Shown here: piece by piece, positions 25,160 to 32,929 of the stretch | How the letters are laid out: every line of letters starts with the position of its first letter | Position numbering within the stretch: position 1 is the first letter of the stretch | Source of the DNA: Polyangiaceae bacterium | Lineage (GTDB): Bacteria > Myxococcota_A > Polyangia > Polyangiales > Polyangiaceae | Reading direction: 5' to 3' | Assembly (NCBI GenBank): GCA_029261965.1 | Contig: JAJDAH010000036.1 | Coordinates: 1-64,000 of the forward strand | DNA: 64,000 nucleotides | Notes under the pieces: generated by a model | Databases searched by the model: none | The model's input: only the letters and a program-made list of their open reading frames with translations | Told to the model about the DNA's origin: nothing | Made by a program: the position numbers and the translations under genes

Positions 25160-26389
25160 CTACTCGTAGTGGTAGGCCTCTTCGCCGTGCAATCTCCCGT
25201 CGAGACCGTCGCGCTCTGCTTCCTCTTCGACACGAAGCCCAATGACCGCATCGATTATCTTTAGCAGAACGAAGGTGACGACCGCGGCGTAAACTGCGGC
25301 GGCACCGACTCCGATGAGCTGCTCGACGAACTGACTCGAATTGCCAGCGAGAAGACCGTCGGTGCCGGCGCTCGGGTCCTTCGGATCGCCGTTCCAAACT
25401 TTCGAAGCGAACACGCCGGTCAGTATGGCGCCGAGGGCTCCACCGACACCGTGAATGCCGAACGCATCGAGGGAATCGTCGTAGCCCGCGCGATCCTTGA
25501 GGAGGACCGCCCCGTAGCAGACGAGGCCCGCGGCAGCGCCGAGTGCGACCGACGCCATCGGTCCGACAAAACCCGCCGCCGGCGTGATGACGACGAGCCC
25601 CGCGACGAGCCCGGAGGCCACACCGAGTGCGGTCGGCTTCTTTTGCGTGAACCACTCCGCCAACGCCCACGTGAACCCGGCCGTCGCGGCCGCGATGTGC
25701 GTGTTGACGAGGGCGAGCGCGGCGTTCGCATTCGATGCGAGCGCGCTACCCGCGTTGAAGCCGAACCAACCGAACCACAACAGCGCTGCTCCGAGCAGCA
25801 CGAGCGGGAGGTTGTGCGGCGGGCGCGGACGCTTGCGCTTTCCGATGACGATGGCGAACACCAAGGCGCTCACTCCGCTAGACAGATGCACGACGGTGCC
25901 GCCCGCGAAGTCGAGCGCTCCTCGAGCCGCGAGCCAGCCACCTGGACCCCAAACCCAATGGCAAATCGGGTCGTAGACGAGCGTGCCCCAAAGAAGAATG
26001 AAGACCGCGTAGGCGCTGAACTTGAGTCGCTCGGCGAACGCACCGGAAATGAGCGCCGGGGTGATGATCGCGAACATCATCTGAAACGCCATGAACAGAA
26101 GATGTGGAATCGAACCGTTCGGCTCGAGACCAACGCCGTTGAGGAACGCAAAGTCCAAGCCGCCAATGAAACCGCTCCCGGTGTCTTCGCCGAAGGCCAG
26201 CGAGTAACCGATGAAAATCCATTGAAGTGTCATCAGGCCCATCGCGAAGAAGCTGTGCATGCAGGTGCTCAGCACGTTTTTCGAACGGACCATGCCGCCG
26301 TAAAACAGTGCTAGCCCTGGCGTCATCAGCATGACGAGCGCCACGGAAACCATCATCCAGCCGGTATCGGCTCCGTTGATCCCTTCCAT
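25160..26389 (-). CDS. amtB: Ammonium transporter (Amt/AmtB family)
   Basis: 409 residues, eleven predicted helices. Amt motifs are clear: GADTGWMMVSVALVMLMTPGLALFYGGMVR at the N-terminus, the conserved pore histidines in GGTVVHLSSG (H168) and FGIHGVGG (H313), and FNAGSALASN. It conducts ammonium or ammonia across the inner membrane. No glnK-type PII gene is adjacent, unlike the usual glnK-amtB pair; downstream lie a hydrolase and a 5-alpha-reductase-like gene. The C-terminal tail is short and acidic (LRVEEEAERDGLDGRLHGEEAYHYE). Confidence 0.96.
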   Translation of the reverse strand: MEGINGADTGWMMVSVALVMLMTPGLALFYGGMVRSKNVLSTCMHSFFAMGLMTLQWIFIGYSLAFGEDTGSGFIGGLDFAFLNGVGLEPNGSIPHLLFMAFQMMFAIITPALISGAFAERLKFSAYAVFILLWGTLVYDPICHWVWGPGGWLAARGALDFAGGTVVHLSSGVSALVFAIVIGKRKRPRPPHNLPLVLLGAALLWFGWFGFNAGSALASNANAALALVNTHIAAATAGFTWALAEWFTQKKPTALGVASGLVAGLVVITPAAGFVGPMASVALGAAAGLVCYGAVLLKDRAGYDDSLDAFGIHGVGGALGAILTGVFASKVWNGDPKDPSAGTDGLLAGNSSQFVEQLIGVGAAAVYAAVVTFVLLKIIDAVIGLRVEEEAERDGLDGRLHGEEAYHYE

Positions 26390-26458
26390 CGTGTTCGCGT
26401 CCTCTTCGTTGGGGTTCGGCCGTCGGTTGCGCCTGTATTCCCTCTAGGCGGGCGAGTA

Positions 26459-26477
26459 TTTCGCGAACGTTTCGCGA
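26459..26477. promoter_or_regulatory. Phased TTTCGCGA direct repeats upstream of amtB
   Basis: TTTCGCGA at 26459-26466 and again at 26470-26477, an 11-base period, lies 70-88 bases upstream of the amtB start in the 143-base gap. Each unit contains the palindrome TCGCGA. It could be a regulator site; no sigma-54 -24/-12 element is visible in the gap. Confidence 0.35.
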
Positions 26478-26532
26478 TGGACGGTCCGAGGCCGGGAGGG
26501 GGCGATCCCGCTCGTAAAACCCGGCAGAATCC

Positions 26533-27669
26533 CTACTCGGACGGCGGCGCGGGGTCCTGCCCGGTCGAGCGCTGCCAACGAGACCCGAGGGCGCGCAACG
26601 CGTCGGGGAAAACCCCAAAATGAGCGCAGTGGTCGAGCTTGCCGTTGCCGCTGTACCCGCGGACGTGAAAGTCGCCCTTCGAGAACCACTCGATCAAGTC
26701 GAGCCCGAGCGGGTCGCGCCGGCGCGCCGGACGCGGCCGATAGCCGAGCTGGTTCAAGAGCGAGTGCACTGTCTCCGTCGTCGAAGCGTAGTCCGGCGGG
26801 TCTATCGACGAGTGCGAAGCGAAAAAGAACTTTTCCCCGTCGACGGCTCGTCTAGCGAAACGAACGAAACGGGCAAGCTGCTCTTCCTGTCGGGCCCGAT
26901 CCCGTGAGGCGTGCAGACTGTCGAGCAATACGAGGGCATCGACCTTGCGCCCGAGGGGTTGCACCAGAATGTGCTCGATGGCTTCGTAGCCGCGACTCCA
27001 ACTCGTGAGCGCGATGCGACGAACCTCGGCGGACGGTACGGCGGCGCCTGCGGCGATCTTGGTCTCGACCTCGGAGACGAGTTTTTCGAACAGCATCGGA
27101 TCGGAGAACGGCGGACCGTAGGCTGCCCCGATGCCGAGGCTCACGCCGAGCAAGACTAGGTCCTCTCCCGATCTCGCCAGCTCTTTGCGCGCCGGGCGGT
27201 GGCCGTGAAAGTGCACGACGAGATCGAAGTGGCCATCCTCGGACAAGGTCCCGAGCCGGGGCGCCACGAACTGCCCCATGGGCCGCACGTGGACCCAATC
27301 GGCCAAGACTCCGAAACCTGGGTCCGGCGCCTCGCACGGGTTGACCCGGCGATCGTCTCGCGTGAGCGAATATTGCGTCCCGCGGGTCGGCCGACCCAAC
27401 CAATCGTCGTTCTCCTCATCGTCGGCCACCGGCCAAAGCGATCGCTGACTGAGCGGATCCACTAGCTCGGCCGTCTCGATCTCGATCTCGATCTCGGGCT
27501 CGGTCTCGGGCTCGGTCTCGGGCTCGGCACGCACGACGAGCTCATTGCTCGGCTCGAGCGCCAGCGGGTCTTTGGGCGGCGAGACCGCATCAGCCCAGGG
27601 CGACGTGGAGGCGAAACCGGCGCCGACGAGCACGACTGCTCCGAGCCCCAACCACATCGCTCGCTCCAT
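26533..27669 (-). CDS. Exported protein of unknown function, hydrolase-like
   Basis: About 378 residues from ATG 27669. The signal peptide or anchor (MWLGLGAVVLVGAGFAST) is followed by an acidic repeat segment (PETEPETEPEIEIEIETAE). The body has DLVVHFHGHRPARKELAR, GVSLGIGAAYGPPF, RRIALTSWSRGYEAI and VDALVLLDSLHAS, which fits an alpha/beta-hydrolase fold with S-W-S-R-G at the nucleophile elbow, and HFHGH like an oxyanion-loop HG. A later FFFASHSSIDPPDYAST and FHVRGYSGNGKLDHCAHFG supply possible acid/His residues. No named family recognised. Divergent from the next gene with 33 bases between starts. Confidence 0.7.
   Translation of the reverse strand: MERAMWLGLGAVVLVGAGFASTSPWADAVSPPKDPLALEPSNELVVRAEPETEPETEPEIEIEIETAELVDPLSQRSLWPVADDEENDDWLGRPTRGTQYSLTRDDRRVNPCEAPDPGFGVLADWVHVRPMGQFVAPRLGTLSEDGHFDLVVHFHGHRPARKELARSGEDLVLLGVSLGIGAAYGPPFSDPMLFEKLVSEVETKIAAGAAVPSAEVRRIALTSWSRGYEAIEHILVQPLGRKVDALVLLDSLHASRDRARQEEQLARFVRFARRAVDGEKFFFASHSSIDPPDYASTTETVHSLLNQLGYRPRPARRRDPLGLDLIEWFSKGDFHVRGYSGNGKLDHCAHFGVFPDALRALGSRWQRSTGQDPAPPSE
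27475..27527. repeat. Hexanucleotide-type simple repeat inside a gene
   Basis: (ctcgat)n followed by (ctcggtctcggg)n makes an almost perfect 6/12-base tandem array. On the minus strand it encodes alternating P-E-T-E and I-E-I-E residues just after the signal peptide. Changes by unit length keep the reading frame. Confidence 0.85.
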
Positions 27670-27702
27670 GATGCTCCGCCATCGTAAGGTTCGCCCGCGG
27701 CC

Positions 27703-28446
27703 ATGAAAAGGCGCCTCTCCCTTCCACTCGTCTACGGTGGCGACGAGCTCACCGGCGCCGCGCCGGCAGAGCTCGAGCGCGCGGCGCGCGGCTGCCGTTC
27801 GGGCGACCGGACGCACAAGGGACTCGTGTTTCTGTGCAACGCCCTCGCCCACTACGGCCTGAGGAGCTGCGTTCCACCCAGCGCCCGCGGGCTTGCGGCG
27901 GCCACCCTGGACACCGCCGAGGGGTGGGCCCTAGGGCGAATTGATCCGTCCGTGGCGCAAAAGGCGCGAAGTGAAGCCTTTGCGGCAGTCATCGCCATCG
28001 AGAAAAAGACCATCGACGCGGTTCGCGCTTCGCGACGTCGCATCGACGGCAAGGCCCACACCGAGCTGGACCCGCACGCTGATGCCGTCGTGCTCCGCTA
28101 CGCCGGGCTCGCCGCCAACCACGCCACGTTCGCCGCGCTGCTCACCGCCGATGGCATCGAGGAGCCCGCAAAGCTGGCGGACGTGCCGCGCCAAGTGGCC
28201 GGCGCGATGGCCTACTTGGACGCTGGGCTCGGCCCAGCTCGCTCCGCGGATCTTCGAGCCAAGGCGTGGGGCCAAGCCGAATGGGAGGCGCAACGGCAGG
28301 GCGCTCCCGACGGGCACCCCGTTGGAGCCTTGGCCGTGCAGATATTTCACGAATACCTGGGCGCATATTGGAAAGATCGAAGCGACGGCCAACGGCTGCA
28401 GCTCGGAGAGCTGGCGGTATGGGCTCTCGCAGCCGATGCGAGCTGA
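27703..28446 (+). CDS. Hypothetical cytoplasmic helical protein
   Basis: 247 residues, no signal peptide or membrane helix. Predicted mostly alpha-helical and Ala-rich: THKGLVFLCNALAHYGLRSCVPPSARGLAAATLDTAEGWALG, then KARSEAFAAVIAIEKKTIDAVRASRRRIDGK, and a C-terminal GALAVQIFHEYLGAYWKDRSDGQRLQLGELAVWAL. The first part (LxxARGCRSGDRTHKGLVFLCNALAHYGL) suggests a helical bundle. I recognise no family. Convergent with the FGE-like membrane gene (12 bases between stops). Confidence 0.7.
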   Translation: MKRRLSLPLVYGGDELTGAAPAELERAARGCRSGDRTHKGLVFLCNALAHYGLRSCVPPSARGLAAATLDTAEGWALGRIDPSVAQKARSEAFAAVIAIEKKTIDAVRASRRRIDGKAHTELDPHADAVVLRYAGLAANHATFAALLTADGIEEPAKLADVPRQVAGAMAYLDAGLGPARSADLRAKAWGQAEWEAQRQGAPDGHPVGALAVQIFHEYLGAYWKDRSDGQRLQLGELAVWALAADAS

Positions 28447-28458
28447 GCGCGGCCGACT

Positions 28459-30012
28459 CTATTTGCAACAGCGCGCGCCGATGAACGGCCAACGGTGCCT
28501 CTCGAGCGCCTTGCGGGTCAAGAGGCTCCGGTAACGACAGTCGACGGCGTAGTCGGACCGAAACGCGTCGTTGGGACCCGCCATCAAGACGCCGGTCGCG
28601 CCCACGACCGGTGACACGACTTCGCTGGATCCATGCAGCATGCTTGCCGTTTCGTCCTCTCTGCGCCGCTCGTCACCTTCTTCTTTTTCCTTCGAGACTC
28701 GATAGACCAGCGTGTAGTTCGCCCGGAGCTTCAGCCCGGTGTTCGATTCTCCCGGGTAGGTGCAGAGACAGCCGATGTACCACTCGTCCGACGTACACAG
28801 CCGCTTGCCCTGACTCTCACACGCTGCGGCGGCGGCATCGATGTCGACGAGCGGCGAATCGATCGGGGTTTCGTCGACGTCCATGGTGAAGATTCGATCG
28901 GCCGAGCTGTAGGTGATCGCGCGCTGCTTCGCAGACCCAACGACTTTGATGTCCGCACACGTCTCGGAGGGGGCGCCGAGCAGTGGCGAAATCTTTCCGA
29001 GTGTCGAGTGCTGAAGCGCCCCTAGCGCCGCGATCAGCGCGGCGCTTCCAACTCCGGAATATACCGCCGCGCTCAGGCGCGGTCGTCGCATGCGCTTCTC
29101 CACGGTCGAGAGCAGCGGCCCGAGATCTCGGACACGTCCGACTTGGGCAATCCAACCGAGCGCGGCGAGCGCGACGAGAACCGGCGTCACGAAGAGCCCC
29201 AGCGCCGCGAGCAGGAGCAGTAGCAAGTTGCTCGTCCTGAGCGATCGCGCGAGCCATCCCACGGACGCCAGCCCCTCAGCGACAAAGAACGGAAGCATCA
29301 CGAAGAAGACGAACCGAAACGCATCGGCGAGCAGCGGTTGCGAGAATCCGATCCAAACGCCGGCGCTCACGCCCGCAAACACTAGGGAAGCGACCATCGC
29401 GCCGGGCAAGAGCTGGGTGCCGAAGTTGGGCGTTGTCCGGTCCGCCAGGTAGGCGAAACAATAGTGGGCAAAGCCGAACGAGGTCAGCGCGATGAGCGGA
29501 CCGATGTTGCCGGAAAACGCATCGACCAGATCGCTCACCCGCCCTTCGGAGCCAGCGAGCACGGTGGTCGATTCGCCGAGCACCGCGGCGAGGGCCGGCA
29601 GACCGAGCTCCGCAGATGTCTGGTGCAACGCGAAGGTAAACACCGACGACGCCACCATGCCTTCGACCAGGCCTTTACCGTGCAAGTAGGCGTAGGTGAC
29701 GAGCAACAGGCCGACGTAGAGCTGAATGAAACCCAGACGCTGGCGCCCTTCGCTGCCTCGCACTTCAATCGCGGCGCCGAGAAAGAGCCAGAAGGTGAGC
29801 CCGCCACCGAGGAACAGGAAAATCCATCCAGACTCGAAGAAAGTCAGCGCCGCCAGCCCCGCGAGCAGCACGGCCAGCCAACCGGCGTAGCGAGGCATCG
29901 ATGCGTCCTCGGCCGAGATGTACTCGTCGACTAGCCGGCGTGCCCCGGCGAGCATGCCAGCGGTCACGAGCGTGGCCACCAAGCAGGCGAATGCGACGAC
30001 GAACCCGGTCAT
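28459..30012 (-). CDS. Polytopic membrane protein with degenerate FGE/SUMF1-like C-terminus
   Basis: 517 residues from ATG 30012, which overlaps the upstream stop by one base (TGATG). About nine to ten hydrophobic helices fill residues 1-335. The C-terminal about 165 residues look like an exported formylglycine-generating-enzyme-like module: RIFTMDVDETPIDSP (compare FxMDxYE-P), IDAAAAACESQGKRLCTSDEWYIGC (GKRLCT at 402-407), then DCRYRS and the final IGARCCK (family end IGFRCC). The central GN-V-x-EW motif is not recognisable, so the module is degenerate and may bind rather than oxidise. Translational coupling with the PEP-synthase-like gene implies a joint function in the inner membrane. No literature family is known to me. 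Confidence 0.75.
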   Translation of the reverse strand: MTGFVVAFACLVATLVTAGMLAGARRLVDEYISAEDASMPRYAGWLAVLLAGLAALTFFESGWIFLFLGGGLTFWLFLGAAIEVRGSEGRQRLGFIQLYVGLLLVTYAYLHGKGLVEGMVASSVFTFALHQTSAELGLPALAAVLGESTTVLAGSEGRVSDLVDAFSGNIGPLIALTSFGFAHYCFAYLADRTTPNFGTQLLPGAMVASLVFAGVSAGVWIGFSQPLLADAFRFVFFVMLPFFVAEGLASVGWLARSLRTSNLLLLLLAALGLFVTPVLVALAALGWIAQVGRVRDLGPLLSTVEKRMRRPRLSAAVYSGVGSAALIAALGALQHSTLGKISPLLGAPSETCADIKVVGSAKQRAITYSSADRIFTMDVDETPIDSPLVDIDAAAAACESQGKRLCTSDEWYIGCLCTYPGESNTGLKLRANYTLVYRVSKEKEEGDERRREDETASMLHGSSEVVSPVVGATGVLMAGPNDAFRSDYAVDCRYRSLLTRKALERHRWPFIGARCCK

Positions 30013-32135
30013 CAGAAACGCACCACCCCGGAACGCCCATCGATGGCGATGGGATGTCCGTTGGGAAATCTGGTCACTGGCGTCGCATCGACGCAAACCA
30101 CCGCTGGAACGCCGAGCTCGGCGGCGAGCGTCGCCATCGGCGACAGCGTTCCACCGCCGGTCAACACCACACCGCGCGCGCTCAACACCTGATGGCGAAA
30201 ATCCGCTCGACCGTCGGGTAAGACGACGATTGTGCCAGCGTAAGGTGGCTCGTCGGGCTTGAGCACGACCGCGGCGTGTGAATTGGCCACGCCATCCACC
30301 AGGCCGATGACGCGCAACTTCGACTCGGCTTCGGGGCGCCGAACCAGCGGCGGCTCGAACATTCTGTCGGCGGGTGGCTCTTCGCCGCCCTCGGCATACT
30401 TGTCGGCTTGGGCGGCCCAGTCCTTGCCCATCGCCTCACGCGCCGACGGGTCACTGACCCATCGGTCGAGCTCGGCCAAGCTCGCGTGTCGAAAGCCGTC
30501 GCCGATGAACATCCCGCTCCATCCTTGAGCCGCGCGTCCGAGCACCTCGGCAACCGCCTCCGGTAGCTGCTGCTCGGCCGTGCCGAACAAGGCCGTGATG
30601 CGTGCAATCTCGGCGGCACAGGTGCGCGCTCGTCGTTCGAGGATCCACCGGAACGCAGCGCGCATCCTTCGGCTCTCGTCCTCGGCGAAGTCGTAGCGAA
30701 GAGCGCTAGCCGCGGAATCCATCATCCAGCGGCGTACGAGGTAGCGGGCCTGGTCGCGCGCCAGGGGCGCCACGTTCCGACGATGCCATGATCGGAGCTT
30801 CGACCAGGCGCGGATGGCGTCGCTTCCGGCGGCAGGGACTTTGCTCAACCCTCGGCTGAGCACTGGGCCTATCAGGTTGATCACGTGAAAGAGCGGCGTC
30901 CTCAGCAAGAGCGTGCGCGCCTGCTGAGCTAGTGCCCGCCGCAGCGCCGTGACTTCGACGAAGCGAACACCGTGCACTTCCCGGAGCTCGTCCTCGGTCG
31001 GTCCATCGCCGAGTCCGCCGACGCGGATCGTTTCGCGCATCGCCTCGGCGAGCACTTCCGGTCCGCCTCGCACCTCGCGCACGAGCCGAGTGAGTCGAGA
31101 CTTCGGCGCCGTCAGAGGCCCGCCGGAGCTCAGCCAGCACTTGCGCTTCGGTACGCCGACCTGACGGACCTGCAGAATCCACAGCTGCTCCTCCACCACG
31201 GCGAACTCGAGCTGAACGCATCCGCCCACGTCTTCGTCGAGCGCCAACGCGAGCAGACTCAACCGAGTCATCCACCCCGGTGTCTCGGCGAGCCTGCCGC
31301 TGGGCGCGATCGGCACCGCCTCGCCGCGCACGAGATCGTATCGCACGCTGCGTATCGGCGAGCGCCGGCGAGCGTAGTCGATCACGGTGCAATCCGTTCG
31401 CCCGTCCGGCGACCGGGATTGCACGACGCCAGTCACGTCGCCGTCCACCTGACGTTGGAGGAGGACCGCCCGGGGCAGAGCCTTGACGACTTTCTTTCGT
31501 CGTCGGTACTCGAGCGCCGACGGCGCCTCCGCGGAGCGGCACACGTGCAAGACGGCGGCCGCAACGGCAGCGCGGTGACCCGCGTCCACGTCTTTCACGT
31601 GTTGAAACACACCGGGATGAGAAGCTTCTCTGTCTTCAGCGGCGAACGAAGCTCTGACGATGATCTTGCTGCCACGGCAGCTGTGAAGGAAGGCTTCGAG
31701 TTGTCGCTTGGCTTCCGGCGGCAGGACGCTCCACGGGTCGTCCTTGCGCGTCGCGGCGACCCCGAGCCACGTGCTCACGAACGAGGACGTCAGCACGACT
31801 CCTTCGGGTGTCGGCACGCCCAGGCGCTGCAGACGGGCCACGCCCAGCCCTTTGCCGCCAATGGTCTCGAGCTCGAGCTTCTGATTCGCCGCCAAGGTGT
31901 GGAGGTTGACGACGAACTTCGGACGCCGACGACGATCGACGAATCGCAGGCTCGACTCGGCGACGAGCAACACTGCCAGCGCGATGCCGAACGCGGCGAA
32001 ACCCGCGATCACGGGGCCGCCCAAGCTCGAAACCAGCGAGCTCCACAGAGCCGCCGCGGTCACCCCGAGCACCGCGAGAAAAACGAATGCCGCGAGGAAC
32101 GGGATGAACTGGAGGGACCCGACGAAGGGAATCAT
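30012..32135 (-). CDS. Membrane-anchored PEP-synthase/PPDK-like protein lacking the catalytic His
   Basis: 707 residues. Two membrane helices (about 10-33 and 41-60) precede a PPDK/PEP-synthase N-terminal ATP-grasp domain: TIGGKGLGVARLQRLGVPTPEG (GGKG 93-96), IIVRASFAAEDREAS (R161, E167), VDGDVTGVVQSRSPDG, and CVQLEFAVVEEQLWILQVRQ with Q308, E310, Q322 and R324. A long helical middle (330-600) has no assigned family. The C-terminal swivelling PEP-utilisers domain ends GVVLTGGGTLSPMATLAAEL (655-674): the phosphorylatable His of the usual GG-x-x-SH motif is Pro666, and the following Arg is Ala. Classic phosphotransfer is therefore unlikely. It is coupled to the FGE-like membrane gene. It lacks the PEP/pyruvate TIM barrel of full PPDK, resembling rifampicin phosphotransferases in architecture. 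Confidence 0.85.
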   Translation of the reverse strand: MIPFVGSLQFIPFLAAFVFLAVLGVTAAALWSSLVSSLGGPVIAGFAAFGIALAVLLVAESSLRFVDRRRRPKFVVNLHTLAANQKLELETIGGKGLGVARLQRLGVPTPEGVVLTSSFVSTWLGVAATRKDDPWSVLPPEAKRQLEAFLHSCRGSKIIVRASFAAEDREASHPGVFQHVKDVDAGHRAAVAAAVLHVCRSAEAPSALEYRRRKKVVKALPRAVLLQRQVDGDVTGVVQSRSPDGRTDCTVIDYARRRSPIRSVRYDLVRGEAVPIAPSGRLAETPGWMTRLSLLALALDEDVGGCVQLEFAVVEEQLWILQVRQVGVPKRKCWLSSGGPLTAPKSRLTRLVREVRGGPEVLAEAMRETIRVGGLGDGPTEDELREVHGVRFVEVTALRRALAQQARTLLLRTPLFHVINLIGPVLSRGLSKVPAAGSDAIRAWSKLRSWHRRNVAPLARDQARYLVRRWMMDSAASALRYDFAEDESRRMRAAFRWILERRARTCAAEIARITALFGTAEQQLPEAVAEVLGRAAQGWSGMFIGDGFRHASLAELDRWVSDPSAREAMGKDWAAQADKYAEGGEEPPADRMFEPPLVRRPEAESKLRVIGLVDGVANSHAAVVLKPDEPPYAGTIVVLPDGRADFRHQVLSARGVVLTGGGTLSPMATLAAELGVPAVVCVDATPVTRFPNGHPIAIDGRSGVVRF

Positions 32136-32266
32136 GTCGCTCCCTGCCCTTTGCCCCGCGCGGGCGCCCGCCTGGCGGGCGACGACAGCCGCACCTCACG
32201 GATCAGCCGCACTCTACGGATGATGCCGCGCGTCATCCCGAGAGGGCAAGTTCCCCGACACCGATT

Positions 32267-32929
32267 TCAGCGCTTTCGCGCCAACATCAACCCATCTCCG
32301 ATAGGCACGAGGCTCATCGACACGCGCTCGTCGCGACCGACCTTTTCATTGAGCGCCCGGAGCGCTTGGGTGCTTTCGCCGTCGTTTCCGGGGTCTGCCA
32401 CCGAGCCACTCCACAGCACGTTGTCGATGCTCACGAGGCCGCCGGGACGAAGGAGCTCTAGACAGCGCTCGTAGTAGGCGTCGACGTTGCGTTTGTCCGC
32501 GTCGATAAACGCAAAATCGTAGCGGCCGCTTTCCCCGGCTTCGACGAGCCCCGCGAGCGTTTCGAGAGCCGGCGCAATTCGCAAGTCGATCTTCGTGGCC
32601 ACCCCCGCCTCTTTCCAGTAGCGGCGAGCGATGTTCGTCCACTCCTCGCTCACGTCGCACGCGACGATCTTTCCGTCGTCTGGCAGCGCCAGCGCGACGG
32701 ACGTCGAGCTGTAGCCGGTGAACACACCGATCTCGAGGCACCGCTTCGCGCCGAGCATCTCCGCCAACAGAGACATCAACTGACCCTGTTCTGGCGAAAT
32801 CTGCATTTGCGCCTCGGCCAGCTGATTGGTTTCTTCTCGAAGTCGCGCGAGAACGTCGGGCTCGCGCACTGCGACACGCAGCATGTAGTCGTAGAGCCGA
32901 TCGGTGACCTGAATGGTCCGACGGCTCAC
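32267..32929 (-). CDS. Class I O-methyltransferase (family 3)
   Basis: 220 residues from GTG 32929, overlapping the peptidase stop (GTGA). SAM-binding motifs: CLEIGVFTGYSSTSVALALPDDG, then KIVACDVSEEWTNIARRYWKEAG, and FAFIDADKRNVDAYYERCLELLRPGGLVSIDNVLWSG, which is the signature of caffeoyl-CoA/catechol-type O-methyltransferases (metal-binding D-x-D...DN). The N-terminus ISPEQGQLMSLLAEMLGAKR is also family-typical. The small-molecule acceptor is unknown. Translationally coupled to the M20 peptidase; 131 bases separate it from the PEP-synthase-like gene downstream. Confidence 0.93.
   Translation of the reverse strand: MSRRTIQVTDRLYDYMLRVAVREPDVLARLREETNQLAEAQMQISPEQGQLMSLLAEMLGAKRCLEIGVFTGYSSTSVALALPDDGKIVACDVSEEWTNIARRYWKEAGVATKIDLRIAPALETLAGLVEAGESGRYDFAFIDADKRNVDAYYERCLELLRPGGLVSIDNVLWSGSVADPGNDGESTQALRALNEKVGRDERVSMSLVPIGDGLMLARKR

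Noticed and set aside
30972-32474. 500-codon plus-strand frame opposite the PEP-synthase-like gene
   Set aside because: Shadow frame; the minus strand has clear ATP-grasp motifs.
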